NCBI RefSeq assembly: GCF_030272615.1
Contig: NC_081413.1
Span: forward strand, 17,866,285-17,930,284
DNA from: Cryptomeria japonica
Taxonomy: Eukaryota; Streptophyta; Pinopsida; Cupressales; Cupressaceae
Direction of reading: 5' to 3'
Length of the DNA stretch: 64,000 nt
Part shown: in pieces, positions 34,207 to 46,570 of the stretch
How positions within the stretch are numbered: the first letter of the stretch is position 1
Layout of the letters: each line of letters starts with the position of its first letter
Position numbers and translations under genes: made by a program
Notes under the pieces: generated by a model
Told to the model about the DNA's origin: nothing
Databases searched by the model: none
Seen by the model: only the letters and a program-made list of their open reading frames with translations

Positions 34207-36675
34207 ATGCCTGTTACTCGCTCTCAAAGAGACAAACAAAGTGAGACACACGCTGAGTCTAGTATGAATCGAAGATTATCAAATCCTTTTGAGGTTCCAC
34301 CCTTAGAAGAACCTGAAATTACTGAAGCACTTCTTCGGGAATGTCAGGAAAACCCCTCATTCCAAAAACTTGTAGAAAAGCTCATGGAAAATGACAAAGA
34401 AAAATATCTGCTCATGCTTACAAGTAAAGGCGTTAAACTTCCCGAAGATTTGGACCCAAACATCTTTAAAACTGGATCTCGACACTATGCATATCAAGAA
34501 AAACAAAGAGAAGAAGAAATCCGTAACTTTGAACAACATATACCTGAGCAACACATTCCAGAACAACGCATACCAGAAATGCATATACCTGAGTTAGAAA
34601 CACCAGAGCAAAATATACCATTTACCACACCTTTTCAACTGAGAACAAATACAAGGGAAGAACTTTTCCCTCGACAAGACAATATACCTTTGGCAGCCCT
34701 TACTCAACAAATGCAAATGTTGCAAAGGCAAATACAGGATATGCAACAAGGGACAACAGTGCGGTACTCTTTAAACGAAATCTGTCCTTATCCATTTGAT
34801 AGAAGATTGAACATGGCGCCTTTTCCTCCAAACTCAGACGTTCCCAAATTTGATAAATATGATGGGAAAAGTGATCCTCGAGATCATGTTCGAGAATTTT
34901 GCACACTGAGCCTTGAATTTGCTCATGATGACACCTATTTGATGAGGTTATTCCCCAGAAGCTTGGGAGGGCAAACCATGGAATGGTTATCCAAAATTTC
35001 ACCGCCTGTTAGATCATTTGATGAATTGGTTAACAAATTCATAACCCACTATTCTTACAACATCCAACATGCCATAACCATGCTAGATGTTTGCAAAACC
35101 AAACAAAAGAACAATGAAACATTCATGATATTCCTTCAACGCTGGCGACGTATAGTATCCAGATATCCTCGAGATATTCCTGAGAAGGAGAAAATGGAAA
35201 TCTTCATTGATAACTTGAATAGTGAAATGAGTTACAGACTAAAACTTCAATGCATACCATCTTTCGCTAAATTGATTGAAAATGGCATTCAAGTAGAAGA
35301 AGCATGTGTCAAAAAGGGAACACTCAAATTCTACAAGGAAGGAACAAACTCATCAAACTACAATAACCAAAACAACACCAACCTTGACAAATCTTGATTT
35401 TGGACTCGAAACAAAAACGAAGGCAACAACGAATCATATGATCCCAAATCTAAGCAACCAGTGCTTGCATTGTCTGGAAATCCTCAAAATACGAAAAATC
35501 CTAAAAATGCTAATCCAAATGCTAACACATATGCAGCAAACACCGATCAAGGACAACTCAACACAAACAACACCAATGATACTCAAAGCAAAAACATGAA
35601 TCCAGGACCTAACAACAATTCACGCAACAACGCAAACAATTTCCAAAAGCGTATCTTCACACCACTAGGGCAATCACTAGAGTCAGCATTCAGAGAACTT
35701 TTGGCACACAAGATTCTTTTCTTGCCTCCAATCAGCAACTATGAACCTCAAATCAAACCACCTTGGTGGAATGATTCACACTATTATGATTACCATCGTA
35801 ACAAGGGTCATCAGACAAACGATTGCATGTGGTTAAAACATGTGGTGCAAGATATGATTGATCGAGGGGACTTAACAATCGATGGTCTCAAAACAAATGG
35901 TGATCATGAAGCCTTTAAAAATCCTCTCCCAAATTACAACAAAGATGGAGCTTCAACCTCGGATAATACACGCGAAGCTCGTATCAACCATATCTACAAC
36001 AACACCATAAATCACTTATCAGCTGAAGATCATCAAGTAAATGTCATCACCATTAGAGATCAGCGTGATCATGAATCTGTCAATGTAACAACCCGAACTC
36101 AGAAATATGTCTTGAAAGGACATACTGCACCTACAACTACCACACCAAAAATCCAATATGACTTGGTCAGCCAACTACGTAAAACTCCAGCACAAATATC
36201 TATACTGGAATTGTTGAAACTATCACCAAAGCACAAAGACATATTAGAACAAGCGCTATTGGAAACCAATGTACCTCAAAATTTGGATACAGACAGATTT
36301 CAAGCCATGGTCGCCCATATGACTGGACCTCATAACCTTACCTTCTCAGAACATGACGATGCTTCATTAATCCATCCGCATAATAATCCTCTCCATATCG
36401 AAGTCATTGTTTGTAAACACCGAGTAAAAAGAGTCCTAATAGATGGAGGAGCTGGACTTAATATATGTACTTTAAAGCTTATCCGTGCATTAGGCTTCTC
36501 AGAAGAATCTATTGATCCCTACAAGAAGATCACCATAAAGGCATATGATGATGAGGAAAGGTCCTCTAAAGGAACTGTGATATTACCTATTCAAGTGGGA
36601 CCAGTGCAAAAGGATACTATATGTCAGGTCTTGGACATAGACCTTACCTACAATATTTTATTAGGGCGACCTTAG
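34207..36675 (+). pseudogene. T gag and protease
   Basis: The frame opens at ATG 34207 (MPVTRSQRDKQ). A repeated EQHIPEQ-type stretch lies at about residues 112-140, and a retrotransposon Gag domain at about 215-360 (PKFDKYDGKSDPRDHVREF, WLSKISP, FMIFLQRWRRI). TGA at 35395-35397 interrupts it; the same frame continues with an Asn-rich linker. A single zinc-finger-like motif YYDYHRNKGHQTNDC follows, in which the first cysteine is replaced by Tyr. The protease lies near the end: VLIDGGAGLNI (Asp-Gly-Gly in place of Asp-Ser/Thr-Gly, common in this lineage) and LLGRP. TAG at 36673-36675 ends the open stretch. The product would form the particle and process the polyprotein. Confidence 0.85.
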
Positions 36676-38613
36676 ATACATGAAATGCAAGCAGTACCTT
36701 CCACATATCACCAGTGTGTAAAATTTCCTTATGATGGACAAGAAGTATCCATATCTGCTGATCACAATCCATTTCAACATTGCAACGCAATGGGGGCAGC
36801 CCAAGACAGTTTGGTTCCTTATAATAGGGAAAAGCAGCGATCTTCAACATCAGATCAACAAACAGTAAAATCTAACTCCTTATGGGGAGACTTCAAACAA
36901 AAAATGCAAATCAAAGACCAAGGTATCGGAGAATACTCTTTGGAGCCTTTATGTTTGGCCAAATTGCCAACATCACCTAGATCTCATGGATTGCCTACTA
37001 CATCAACACATCTGGTCACTCAGCCCATCACCAAATTTGATGGTACCTTCATCCAATTGGGCACTCTGACACATGAATCAGAAGACAAAGATATTCTTAG
37101 CTGGTTGTACAAAGATGAGAAAGAAGATAATAGAGCAGCCGCTCTGGACATTGTTCTACCTACACACCTATATGGAAAAGGATACTTAATCATGCAGCAA
37201 ATGGGATATGATGGTAAAGGACCTATTGGGAAACACAAGGAAGGAGTCACTGAACCTATAAATCTTCCTTCGCAACCCAATAGAAACAAAGCAGGATTGG
37301 GTCGCGAGCTCACCTTCCTATTAAAAAGGCCACCCCACCTAACTACAAAACCTCAATGGAAAGTAAAGATGAAGTACAAAGAAGAGTCCTGGCAGGAAGC
37401 ACTCTTTGAATCAACGGAAACAATCCGCAAGGCACGGGAACGCCAGGATCAGAAGTTACATCAGGAAAAGCTTCTAAAACACAAAAGGGCCATATCTGCA
37501 GCAGTAGCTCATATTCAGACACCAATATCTCAAGAACAAATAAAATCATCTCCGGATACCTTTGTTTCTCCTCGAAAAAGCACAGTCTATGAACAAATAC
37601 AGAAAATAGAGGACGGATCTGACACAGAATCAACAAAAACTATCAAAATAGTATCTATCGTCAAAGATTTGTTTTCACCATACAACATATTAGTTTACAG
37701 CGCTAATAGAATTTGGGATGATGCCTCAGAGACTGATTCCAATGAATATGAATGGGGTACTTGCTCCAATGCTACTACAAATATCCTTAATGATACTGAT
37801 TCTATATCTCTTTCTCAAGAAGAACATAGCACAAGAGATAGACCTCTTGAATTTGGACCGCAGAATATCTATGACACCACGGAAAGTGAATAGGAACATT
37901 ATGAACAAGTCTATGTAGAAGATAATACCATTGAAGACCTTGACGAAATCCTGAACTTCTTTAAAAACAAGAACAATCATGATGAAAACTCTGTCCTAAC
38001 ACTCACAGTAGCCGAACTTGATCCACCTAATGATTCCATACCGCTTGTCTTTCCTGACCTCATCGACTGGGATGAACCTGAAATCCATGATATACCAATT
38101 TTCCCAGATGATGAATCTATTATCCATTACCTATGTACCGTAAATCTAGAAACAAGCTCTACCAGTGAACAAAATAACGATGTCTACAAACCAAGGAGTG
38201 CCAAGTCTCTCAGTCGCAAAAATGAACCAAATAAAGGATATGTTGAAAACCAGTTGATGGCAGCTCTAGATCACAAAAAAGTAAAAATAAAGGACGCATC
38301 TGAGGGTGAAAACCTTTTTAAGGCACCTAACGATGGGAGACTTGACACTCTTCCTGAGCACTTTCATGAGCGATCGCCCATATTGATTGAGCCCACTCAA
38401 TCAATCAACATTGGTACCATGGAAGCAGTCAGACATCTACACCTTGCAGAATCTCTGACAGAGGAAGAAAGATCAGCATTCATCATTTTCTTTAAGGAAC
38501 AACAAATTAACTTTGCTTGGTCATATGCTGATATGCCCAGAGTGGATCCACACTTAATCATGCATCACTTGTCCATCTCTTCAGGAGTTAAACCAGTCAA
38601 GCAAAAGCTATGA
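36676..38613 (+). pseudogene. T polyprotein middle region with G-patch
   Basis: Same frame as gag-protease. The 36685-37893 stretch contains a G-patch: YGKGYLIMQQMGYDGKGPIG, followed by KHKEG, EPI and KAGLG. G-patch domains bind RNA or contact helicases; in betaretroviruses a G-patch lies next to the protease, as here. TAG at 37891-37893 and TGA at 38611-38613 interrupt the frame. The part after 38254 (ERSPILIEPTQSINIGT, FAWSYADMP, GVKPVKQKL) is the usual linker just before gypsy reverse transcriptase. Confidence 0.75.
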
Positions 38614-40686
38614 AAGATGAATCCACAGGTGGCACTCATGGTCAAAACTGAACTTAAGAAATTATTAGACGTTGGATTCATCCGACCCATTGACTATGCA
38701 GAATGGATTTGCAACATCGTTCCAGTATCAAAACCAGATGGTAGTATCAGAATCTGCACTGACTTCAGAGACATCAACAAAGCTTGTCCAAAGGACGACT
38801 TTCCTCTGCCCAGTATCGACATAATTGTCGATCTCACAGCAGGCCATGCAATGCTCTCACTAATGGACGGTTTCTCAGGCTATAATCAAATCAAAATAGC
38901 CCCGGAGGATCAAGATAAAACCGCGTTCACCTGTCCTTGGGGAACATATTGTTGGAATGTTATGCCTTTTGGCTTAAAGAATGCAGGGGCCACTTATCAA
39001 AGAGCAATGACAACAATATTCCATGACATGATGCACACATTTATGGAAGACTATGTGGATGATTTACTCGCTAAATCCTTCACCAGAGCAGAACATCTCA
39101 ACATCCTAACAAAGATCTTTGATTGATTGGAGAAATTCCAAGTCAAGCTCAACCCTAAGAAGTGTGTCTTCGGGGTTACATCAGGCAAGTTACTAGGCTA
39201 CATTGTCTCAGCTAAAGGTATTGAAGGAGATCCAGCAAAGGTACAAGCCATTATGGACATGCCACCACCAAAGAATATCAGTCAACTCAGATCTCTACAA
39301 AGACGACTTCAATCCATCAGGCGATTCATCGCTCAGCTAGCAGATAAAAGTCTACCATTTAACCATTTACTACACAAAAATGTACCCTTCAAATGGGAGA
39401 CCAAGTGTGCAGAATCTTTTTACCAAATCAAACAGTACCTGATGAATCCACCAGTTCTGGTACCACCAGTCGCAGGAAAGCCTCTTATCTTATATATCTC
39501 AACAGCAGATATATCGCTGGGGGCACTATTGGCACAAGAAGATCAACAAGGGAAGGAACGCGCCATATATTATATCAGTAGGACATTGAATGGCTATGAA
39601 CTCAACTATACATTCATTGAAAAGGCTTTCCTAACAATGGTTTTCGCATCTCAGAAGTTCCGACATTATATGCTAGCACACACCATCAAGCTAGTCACAA
39701 AAATTGATCCTCTCAAATATCTATTCAGTAAGGCAGCTCTTACAGGCCGATTGGCTAAATGGGTCATGATTCTCAGTGAATTTGACATCCAATACACAGA
39801 AAGACGAGCCATCAAGGGACAAGCAATTGCAGATCAGTTGGCTGAAGCACCACTACCAGGCAAACACACCATGGAGATTGAATTTCCAGACAGGGACGTT
39901 CTTGCTCTTTCTACTAAACAATGGACCCTATACTTTGACGGATCCTATACACAACATGGTTCAGGTGCTGGCATTTTGTTCATCACTCCTGAAGGACACA
40001 CTATACCAAGATCATATAGGCTTATGTTTCCATGCACAAATAATGTGGTTGAATATGAGGTGCTGGTTATAGGCATCAAAATGGCCGTAGAATGGAAAAT
40101 CACAGAGTTAAAAGTCTATGGAGACTCACAACTAGTCGTCCATCAAATCAACAATGACTATCAGACAAAGGATGACAAGTTACTACCCTACAAGCGAATG
40201 GTGGATGATTTCAAACAGTATTTTGTGCACATCACCTTTGAGCAAATACCAAAATTAAACAACAAAGCAGCCGATGCAATGGCTACTATCGCTTCACTAC
40301 TACAAATTCTAGAGCAACGAAGTCGTTACAAGTTCCTGGTAGAGCAACTGTTCTCCCCCGCCTATGACCACTCTGAATCCCAGGTTATCTATGCCTTGAC
40401 TGGTTCAGATTCTCCATTATATGGACCAATATATGACTACCTCAAGCACAATATCTTACCAATTGACCAATCCCATAACCAAAAACGTAACTTTATCCGA
40501 CAAGCTGCCCGTTACACCCTTACCACCGATACTTTGTATCGTCGAGGTCTCGATGGTACTCTTCTTCGTTGCCTTGATCGTAATGATTCCGATTCTGCTT
40601 TACACAAGCTTCACGAAGGTATTTGTGGCACACATTCAAGTGGTACTACTCTTGCTAAAAAGCTTCTAAGGATGGGATACTACTGA
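38614..40686 (+). pseudogene. T reverse transcriptase and two RNase H domains
   Basis: Reverse transcriptase: VSKPDGSIRICTDFRDINKA, LMDGFSGYNQI, MPFGLKNAGATYQRAM and the catalytic YVDDLL near 39053. TGA at 39124-39126 interrupts it. After the thumb and connection, a first RNase H (LYISTADISLGALLAQ, ATIKL-like tail) lacks the usual acidic pattern. A second RNase H follows at about 39925-40290, with FDGSYTQHGSGAGI, NNVVEYE and GDSQLVVHQI; its three acidic positions are kept. Two RNase H domains, the first degenerate, are a hallmark of Tat-lineage elements. The end (HKLHEGICGTHSSG) begins the integrase zinc region; TGA at 40684-40686 stops it. Confidence 0.88.
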
Positions 40687-41723
40687 CCTACAATGGAGAA
40701 AGACTCATATCACTTCGCTAAGAAATGTCCTAAATGCCAGATCCATGGTAATCTGATACATGCACCAGCACAGGAACTGCAGCCATTTACAACATCCTGA
40801 CCCTTTTGTCAGTGGGGACTGGATTTAGTGGGCAAAATTCATCCTTCATCTTCAAATGGACACAAGTTCATTATAACAGCAACATAATACTTTACCAAAT
40901 GGATAGAAGCAGTTCCCATGACTACAGTAACAGGGAAACAAATTGCCTCTTTTATCCTCAATTATCTGATCTGCAGATATGGTATTCCAAGTTCAATCAT
41001 CACCGATAATGGACGACCCTTCAAGAATCAAGATGTCCAAGAACTATGTGAAAAATTCAAAATCCAACATAGGTTCTCTACACCATACTACCCGTAGGGA
41101 AATGGTCAAGCGGAAGCATCTAACAAGACAATACTAAAAATCCTCAAGAAAACAGTGAATGATGCAGGCAAAGATTGGCACGTACAACTCAATCCAGCAC
41201 TTTGGGCATACAGAACCAGCATCCGCACACCTACAGGAGCAACACCATACTCATTGGTATATGGAACAGAACCAACATCCGCACACCTACAGGAGCAACA
41301 CCATACTCATTGGTATATGGATCAGAAGCCATTTTACCCCTGGAAGTAGAAATCCCGTCTCTCAGAGTCTCTTTGAAAGGCTTAATTCCAGATGAAGAGT
41401 ATCGAGTTAACCGACTGCAAGAACTTGAACTATTAGATGAAAGACGTCAGCATGCTTATACTCATCTCAAAGCATATCAACAACGCATGTGCAGGAGTTA
41501 CAATCACAAAGTCATCCCCCGCAACTTCAAGGTTGGTGACCTAGTCCTTAAAGAAAATCCAAGAAATCAGCAAGATCGAGAAAAGAAAGGGAAATTTGAA
41601 CCTAACTGGTTGGGTCACTATGTTATCATATCAGTCTATGGATCAGGTGCCTATCAGCTTACAAATTCAGAAGGAGATATGCTCGACGAACCAACTAACA
41701 ACATCCATCTGAAGAAATACTAA
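40687..41723 (+). pseudogene. T integrase
   Basis: The zinc-binding end CPKCQIHG is followed by the catalytic core GLDLVGKI (first Asp), ITDNGRPF (second Asp) and [10 protein letters not shown] (Glu), so all three acidic residues are still encoded. TGA at 40798-40800 and TAG at 41095-41097 interrupt the frame. A 56-bp tandem duplication (41211-41322) then shifts it. The downstream frame reads the C-terminal domain (VGDLVLKENPRNQ, GPY-like GHYVIISVYGSGAYQL) to a TAA at 41721-41723. The enzyme would insert the cDNA and is inactive here. Confidence 0.87.
41211..41322 (+). repeat. 56-bp tandem duplication in integrase
   Basis: CAGAACCA(G/A)CATCCGC...ATATGGA occurs at 41211 and 41267. The offset is 56 bp, not a multiple of three, so it moves the C-terminal part of integrase into another frame. 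The two units differ at only one or two bases, so it is recent. Confidence 0.9.
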
Positions 41724-43204
41724 ACTTAAGTAGCCTAGTGCACGGCAAAAAAACCAAAAATAAGCAAAAAAATCAAAAAATCCAAAAAAAAGCAAAAACA
41801 AAGTACAATAAAAACAAATGGTGAAAACCTCGTAAACAGGCGCTCTTGTGAAAGAATGGCTCCTCTATCTATCTCCATACCATTTTATCCGTACGAAACA
41901 CTATCGGCCATTGCCCGACACTTAGCAAAAATTCATTCAGGACATACTTAGCGTAGTCACTATCCTGGTTTGTCTATATATATCCTCTTACCACTAATCC
42001 ACCATGGCTTGGAAATCACTGTACATTTTCACATCACGAGGCACACTCAGCTAGGGGCATTCAAATCATCTCAAAAATTGCAACCATTCAAGACATCAGG
42101 GTTATTTGCAAAACTCAAAAACATGACATCCAACAAACCAAAAACTACGCTTCATCGCAAAACAAAACAATTCACAAAAATACCAAGGATGGATGATTTT
42201 CTGAAGTACTGGATGTTGCATTATCACATAAACATCTTAACTAGTTTTGCATTTTGAATTTTTTTGACTTATTGGATTTTCTCCCTTTTCTCACTAAAAT
42301 GCTTCACAGCTAGAGATCATGGGGAAACTCCAATATTTTCTTAGTCTTCTGTCTGGGAGGCGATCACTTGTACTATGTGAATACTTGCCTCGAGACGTGA
42401 TACATCGAATATCACTAAAGGCCTGATTCCACTTCACGCATACAAATGATCTAATCTTGTCTGTTTACGCAATCCGCACTCAGGTCGTTCTGGTTCAATT
42501 ATACCTTGACGCTTGTGCTATCTTGCAAAATCAAATATCATGTAAATTTTTCTCAGGTCATTATGGTTCAATTATACCATTATGCTTGTATAAATTTTCA
42601 ATATATCCTAAACAAATCAATGCTCAATGATGATATCTACAAAGAAAGCAAACAAATGGCTATATCGGATGGCAAATACAGAATGAGGATGCTACCAAAA
42701 AAATAGTTGCATATCATTTTACAATTAGTTGCATATCATTTTAACATGTTTGCATATCATTTTACATTTAATTGCATATCAAATCATACATGTCATTTTT
42801 TAGATACATTTAGTTGCATATCAAATCATACATCTCATTTTTAAGATACATCTCACAACATATAAAAACATACATACATTATATCATCTATTTAAGCATT
42901 GCATCATCATGAAGAAATAACCCACATCACATGCATCCATATAAACACACCACATGATCAAAGAAAATGGTGCCGTATATATATCTCAACAATGATCAAA
43001 ATGTACAAAATATATCAACATTGTGTCCAGTACAAAGAATAACAATGATCAAAACTACAACAGAGACCACGTCTCTCAAGTATGACTATCCCCTGACGGA
43101 GATGGTCTAGCTCCAGATGCGCCCGCCCCTGGATCCCCAGGAGGGTCTTGTCTCGATGGCCCTGTAACACCTTGGCTCTCAGACCGCGACCCATTATCTC
43201 GAGA
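41724..43204. other. T spacer between integrase and antisense gene
   Basis: Noncoding. An A-rich stretch follows the integrase stop. CAGGTC(G/A)TT(C/A)TGGTTCAATTATACC occurs twice (42482 and 42555). A short array of TTGCATATCATTTTA and TTGCATATCAAATCATACAT units runs from about 42700 to 42850. It should hold the 3' end of the antisense PMD transcript. Confidence 0.5.
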
Positions 43205-45155
43205 TCAACTAGATCTCGACTGTGCAAAGCTCTGTACTCGCCGGTCCCTGGGTACCACAGCCTCATAGTGCCGCCGATAGTACTCTGCCTCCTGAGCTCT
43301 CAACGCTATCTCTCTCAAGGTGTCTCTCATAGGACCACCCGCCACTGCTCTCTGCATGCTGGACACCACCTCCTCCGCTCGCCCCCTTTGCTCTACCTCC
43401 GTGTCCCGCTCAGTGGTCAACTGAGCAATCTGTCGCTGATAGGTCAAAATCTGTGCCTGCAGCTGCTGAACAGTCACCTGTAGGGTCCGAATCTGTGCAT
43501 CCTCAACATGTGTCGGGATCCGAACCTGTAGGGGTACTTGTGCTGGGGTAACTCCTCCAACCCTGCCTGTCCTCGGTGCTGGAGGTGGGAGCACATCTCT
43601 CCTCCTCCTCTGAGCCGGTCGCCTCACCTCATCATCACCCCCCACCGCAGCTAGCACCTCTCCCACTCTCCCCTCTCCCCTGGATCCAATAGCCAATCCA
43701 CCTCTCCCCCTATCTATCATCCCCTGTCTCACTGCTCTCTCCACCCCCCTATCTCCTCTCCTAGCTCTACCACCCCGCCTCCCTCTGCCTCCTCTCCCTC
43801 GTCCATCTCCTCCATCCTCTCCATCATCATCATCATCATCATCTCCCTCTCCCTCCTCCTCATCAAAATGAAAGGCTGGCCTCATCTCATCAGGATCTGA
43901 TATCCTGGCCACCGCCCGCACAACAAACAATCGGGCAAACTCATCCGTCATGCCCGCATCCTGAATCTCAGGGGCATAATCCCATATCTTCCCGACCAAC
44001 CCAACAAACTCCTCCATCGCCACTGCACTATCAATGGTCGGCCCCCAATCCGCTACATCCTGCCGCCGCCGTGCATATAGGCACGCTCCCTGTGGAATAC
44101 CATGCTGGAGCCCAAACTGCCTCAAAACTCGGGTCACCACAAACCTCTCAATCACAAACAAGGTCCTCCCGATCAGATATCTGTTCATGAAAACAAAGGG
44201 CATCTCCAACCCATCCTCTGCCCACACCTCACATCCTGTATACGGTCGCCAGGTGACCGTATCTATATCATCCAGCACTCTCCTCCAATGCTCTAGTTTG
44301 CCCAGCTTACGCTAGACAACTAGACCCCTATATCTGTACACATATGCGCATCCCACGAGCCTGTCCCTATCTGCTAGTGGCCTCGCTGCTGGAATGTTCT
44401 CCCAGCACCATACCTATAATAATGTCACGCCAGCTGACACACTACCGTAACCGAGGTATACCACCTCATGTAGACCCCTGTACAGATGGGCCAACATAGC
44501 TGACCCCCATGAAAACCTTCAGCCCTGTGTGACCATCTCCTCCAAAACTAGCCCCCATCCCACCGAGAATCCCTTTGACCTGTGATCAGGACAAAGGAAT
44601 CCACCAATGAACCCTGCCAGTACAGATGGCAGGGGTGCGTAATCCAGGTCTAGGAACTCCTGCCACGGGATCTCATAGCTGCAGACTATATCATCATGGA
44701 AAATGCGGTGCAGTGCCTCTATACCACCCTCCTCTGACTGCTCATATGGTAGTAGTGCACCTACTACAGGAATGCGCAGGATCCTATAACAGTCCTCTGG
44801 TGTGACTGTCATCTCTCCAGTGGCAAAATGGAAGGTGTTCATGTCGCTATGCCACCTCTCTGCAAGTGCTGTTAGTAGCCCCCGGTTCACAGTGAACCGA
44901 GGCATATCCAAGAGGGAAGTCAACCCACATCTCTTGATAATGTCAAGATCGGCCTGCGATAACCGTGGTATCAATGTCCACGGTCTGGGAAATCTCTCTC
45001 GTGACTGGACCACACCCAATCGCTCCTGTCAACAAGCCAAACAAATCCAATATCAGTTTCCACATCAAAACAATGATATCAAAATCAAACTCACATCAAC
45101 AACATGAAACAATTTGCTCATCTACATCAAGTTCAAAATCCTATCATTTCATATC

Positions 45156-45322
45156 AACTTGTAAAACAACTCAAGTTATCAAAAACCATATCAAAACTTG
45201 TAACACAACTCAAGTCTCCACAATCACATAAACTTGTAAAACAACTCAAGTTTCCCACCCATATCAGCTTGTAACACAACTCAAGTTTCCAACCCATACC
45301 AGCTTGTAACACAAATCAGGCT
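45156..45322 (-). repeat. five AACTTG...CAAGTT hairpin units in PMD intron
   Basis: AACTTGTAAMACAACTCAAG-type units start at 45156, 45195, 45231, 45266 and 45301 (35-39 bp apart; the later ones begin AGCTTG). Each arm pair AACTTG/CAAGTT can form a short stem. They lie near the 3' end of the PMD intron. Confidence 0.65.
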
Positions 45323-45518
45323 TCACACATTGAACTTGAAACACGGTTCGCAAATCAATCATATTTTGATCAAAACACCACATTGATATCTATACATAAC
45401 TTGAAAAATCGCAAATCAAAACAATTTATACCAACACTCATATTGGACACATCCATAAAATCATGACAGACAGACACAACAAATTTACAAATCGGCTCAT
45501 CTTGCATAAATTTTCCAG

Positions 45519-45975
45519 ATGCGCTAAAACAGACTCCCGCTGCGCTAAACCTCCCCCACGCGCTAGGCTATTTTTCCTATGCGCTAATCTATTCACCCTA
45601 TGCGCTAGACTGACTCTACGCGCTAACTCTTTCCTCCCATGCGCCACCTAACCTCCCCCATGCGCTAGACTGACTCTACGTGCTAATCTATCCCTCCTAG
45701 GCGCTACCCGTTTGACCCTATGCGCTAGGTTAGCCCTACGCGCTAAACCCCCTTACCCATGCGAACCCCTGTGACCCCTATGCACTAGGTCTACCCTACG
45801 CGCTAACCTGCTGACCCTACGTGCTACCCAACTATCGCCATGCGCTATTCTATGTTTATGTGCTAACCTATATTTCCTATGCGCTATCCTATTTTATTCC
45901 GGACGTACCCCCTAAAATAAACTTGATACGCTACTTAAAAATTCGTATGCGCTAATCTATGCCTTAGATGCGCTA
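45519..45975 (-). repeat. TAGCGCAT array 3 (inverted) with 60-bp higher-order unit
   Basis: On the + strand the octamer appears as ATGCGCTA, starting at 45519, 45540, 45558, 45579, 45600, 45618, 45639, 45660, 45678, 45699, 45720, 45738, 45759, 45780, 45798, 45819, 45840, 45858, 45879, then 45947 and 45968. From 45558 the steps are 21, 21, 18 repeated five times, a 60-bp higher-order repeat. On the minus strand it reads TAGCGCAT, so it has the same sense relative to the PMD gene as arrays 1 and 2 have to gag. It lies within the PMD intron (46062-45026). Confidence 0.9.
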
Positions 45976-46210
45976 AAACGCTAGACCCGAGTTTCAAAAA
46001 TTAAAAAATGACTAAAAACAACCAAATCAAAAATCAAAAGAGGGTCAAAAACGTTGACTTACAGGTGGTCCATATGCGGCAGGTCTTCGGTACCTCCGAA
46101 CGTGCTCGAAACGGTGTCTAGAATATGGAATCAGCATTTTCTCTGCAGACCAAATTCTCTTTCTCCAAAGTCAACAAAGTACAAATGAATTAAATCAAAG
46201 CTCTTTTCCC

Positions 46211-46218
46211 CTTTTATA
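46211..46218 (-). promoter_or_regulatory. TATA box of antisense PMD gene
   Basis: Minus-strand TATAAAAG in CCTCTTATAAAAGGGG, 74 bp upstream of the exon 1 ATG (46137). Transcription would start near 46185. This gives the PMD gene a promoter outside the LTRs. Confidence 0.6.
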
Positions 46219-46570
46219 AGAGGAAAATGAAATTAGGGTTAGCCAAACGGACCTGTAATATGGTCGCGGTCTCCCCTATACCTTACACGTTGTACATTAT
46301 CGGAAGATGAATCAATTTACACACAAATTACATCGACAAAATCCTACAAATCCAAGCAACTCATCATATCAAATCAACAATTTTCAAAACAACAAAATTG
46401 ATTCATCTCCCGAGGGGGCATCACCATCAAAATATCGAATCTGGGGCATCACACATCAAATCGAATCTGGGGCACAACTTGCAAATCAAAAGAGCGACAC
46501 AAAATTGCATTTGATCATAAATCAGGATAAAGCATCATTTTCTTTGAAATAACATGTGCACACACGTCAC

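Larger units (their letters stand above)
43205..46137 (-). pseudogene. antisense plant mobile domain (PMD) gene of T
   Basis: Two exons on the minus strand. Exon 1 (46137-46063) starts ATG and encodes MLIPYSRHRFEHVRRYRR...; it ends at CCACCT|GTAAGT. Exon 2 (45025-43205) follows TTGACAG| and is in phase. The PMD spans roughly residues 40-330: LTALAERWHSDMNTFHFATG, GEMTVTPEDCYRILRIPV, AMLAHLYRGLHEVVYLGYG, VWCWENIPA. The C-terminus has an acidic run, an Arg/Gly-rich stretch and a likely coiled coil (TLQVTVQQLQAQILTYQRQI). Three in-frame stops (44519-44521, 44414-44416, 44312-44314) break it. PMD proteins such as Arabidopsis MAIN act in TE silencing and genome stability; retroelement-borne PMDs are known. 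Its role for the element is unknown. Confidence 0.78.

Noticed and set aside
43148-44315. Plus-strand frames opposite the PMD exon
   Set aside because: Shadows of the minus-strand PMD gene, which has recognisable domain blocks.
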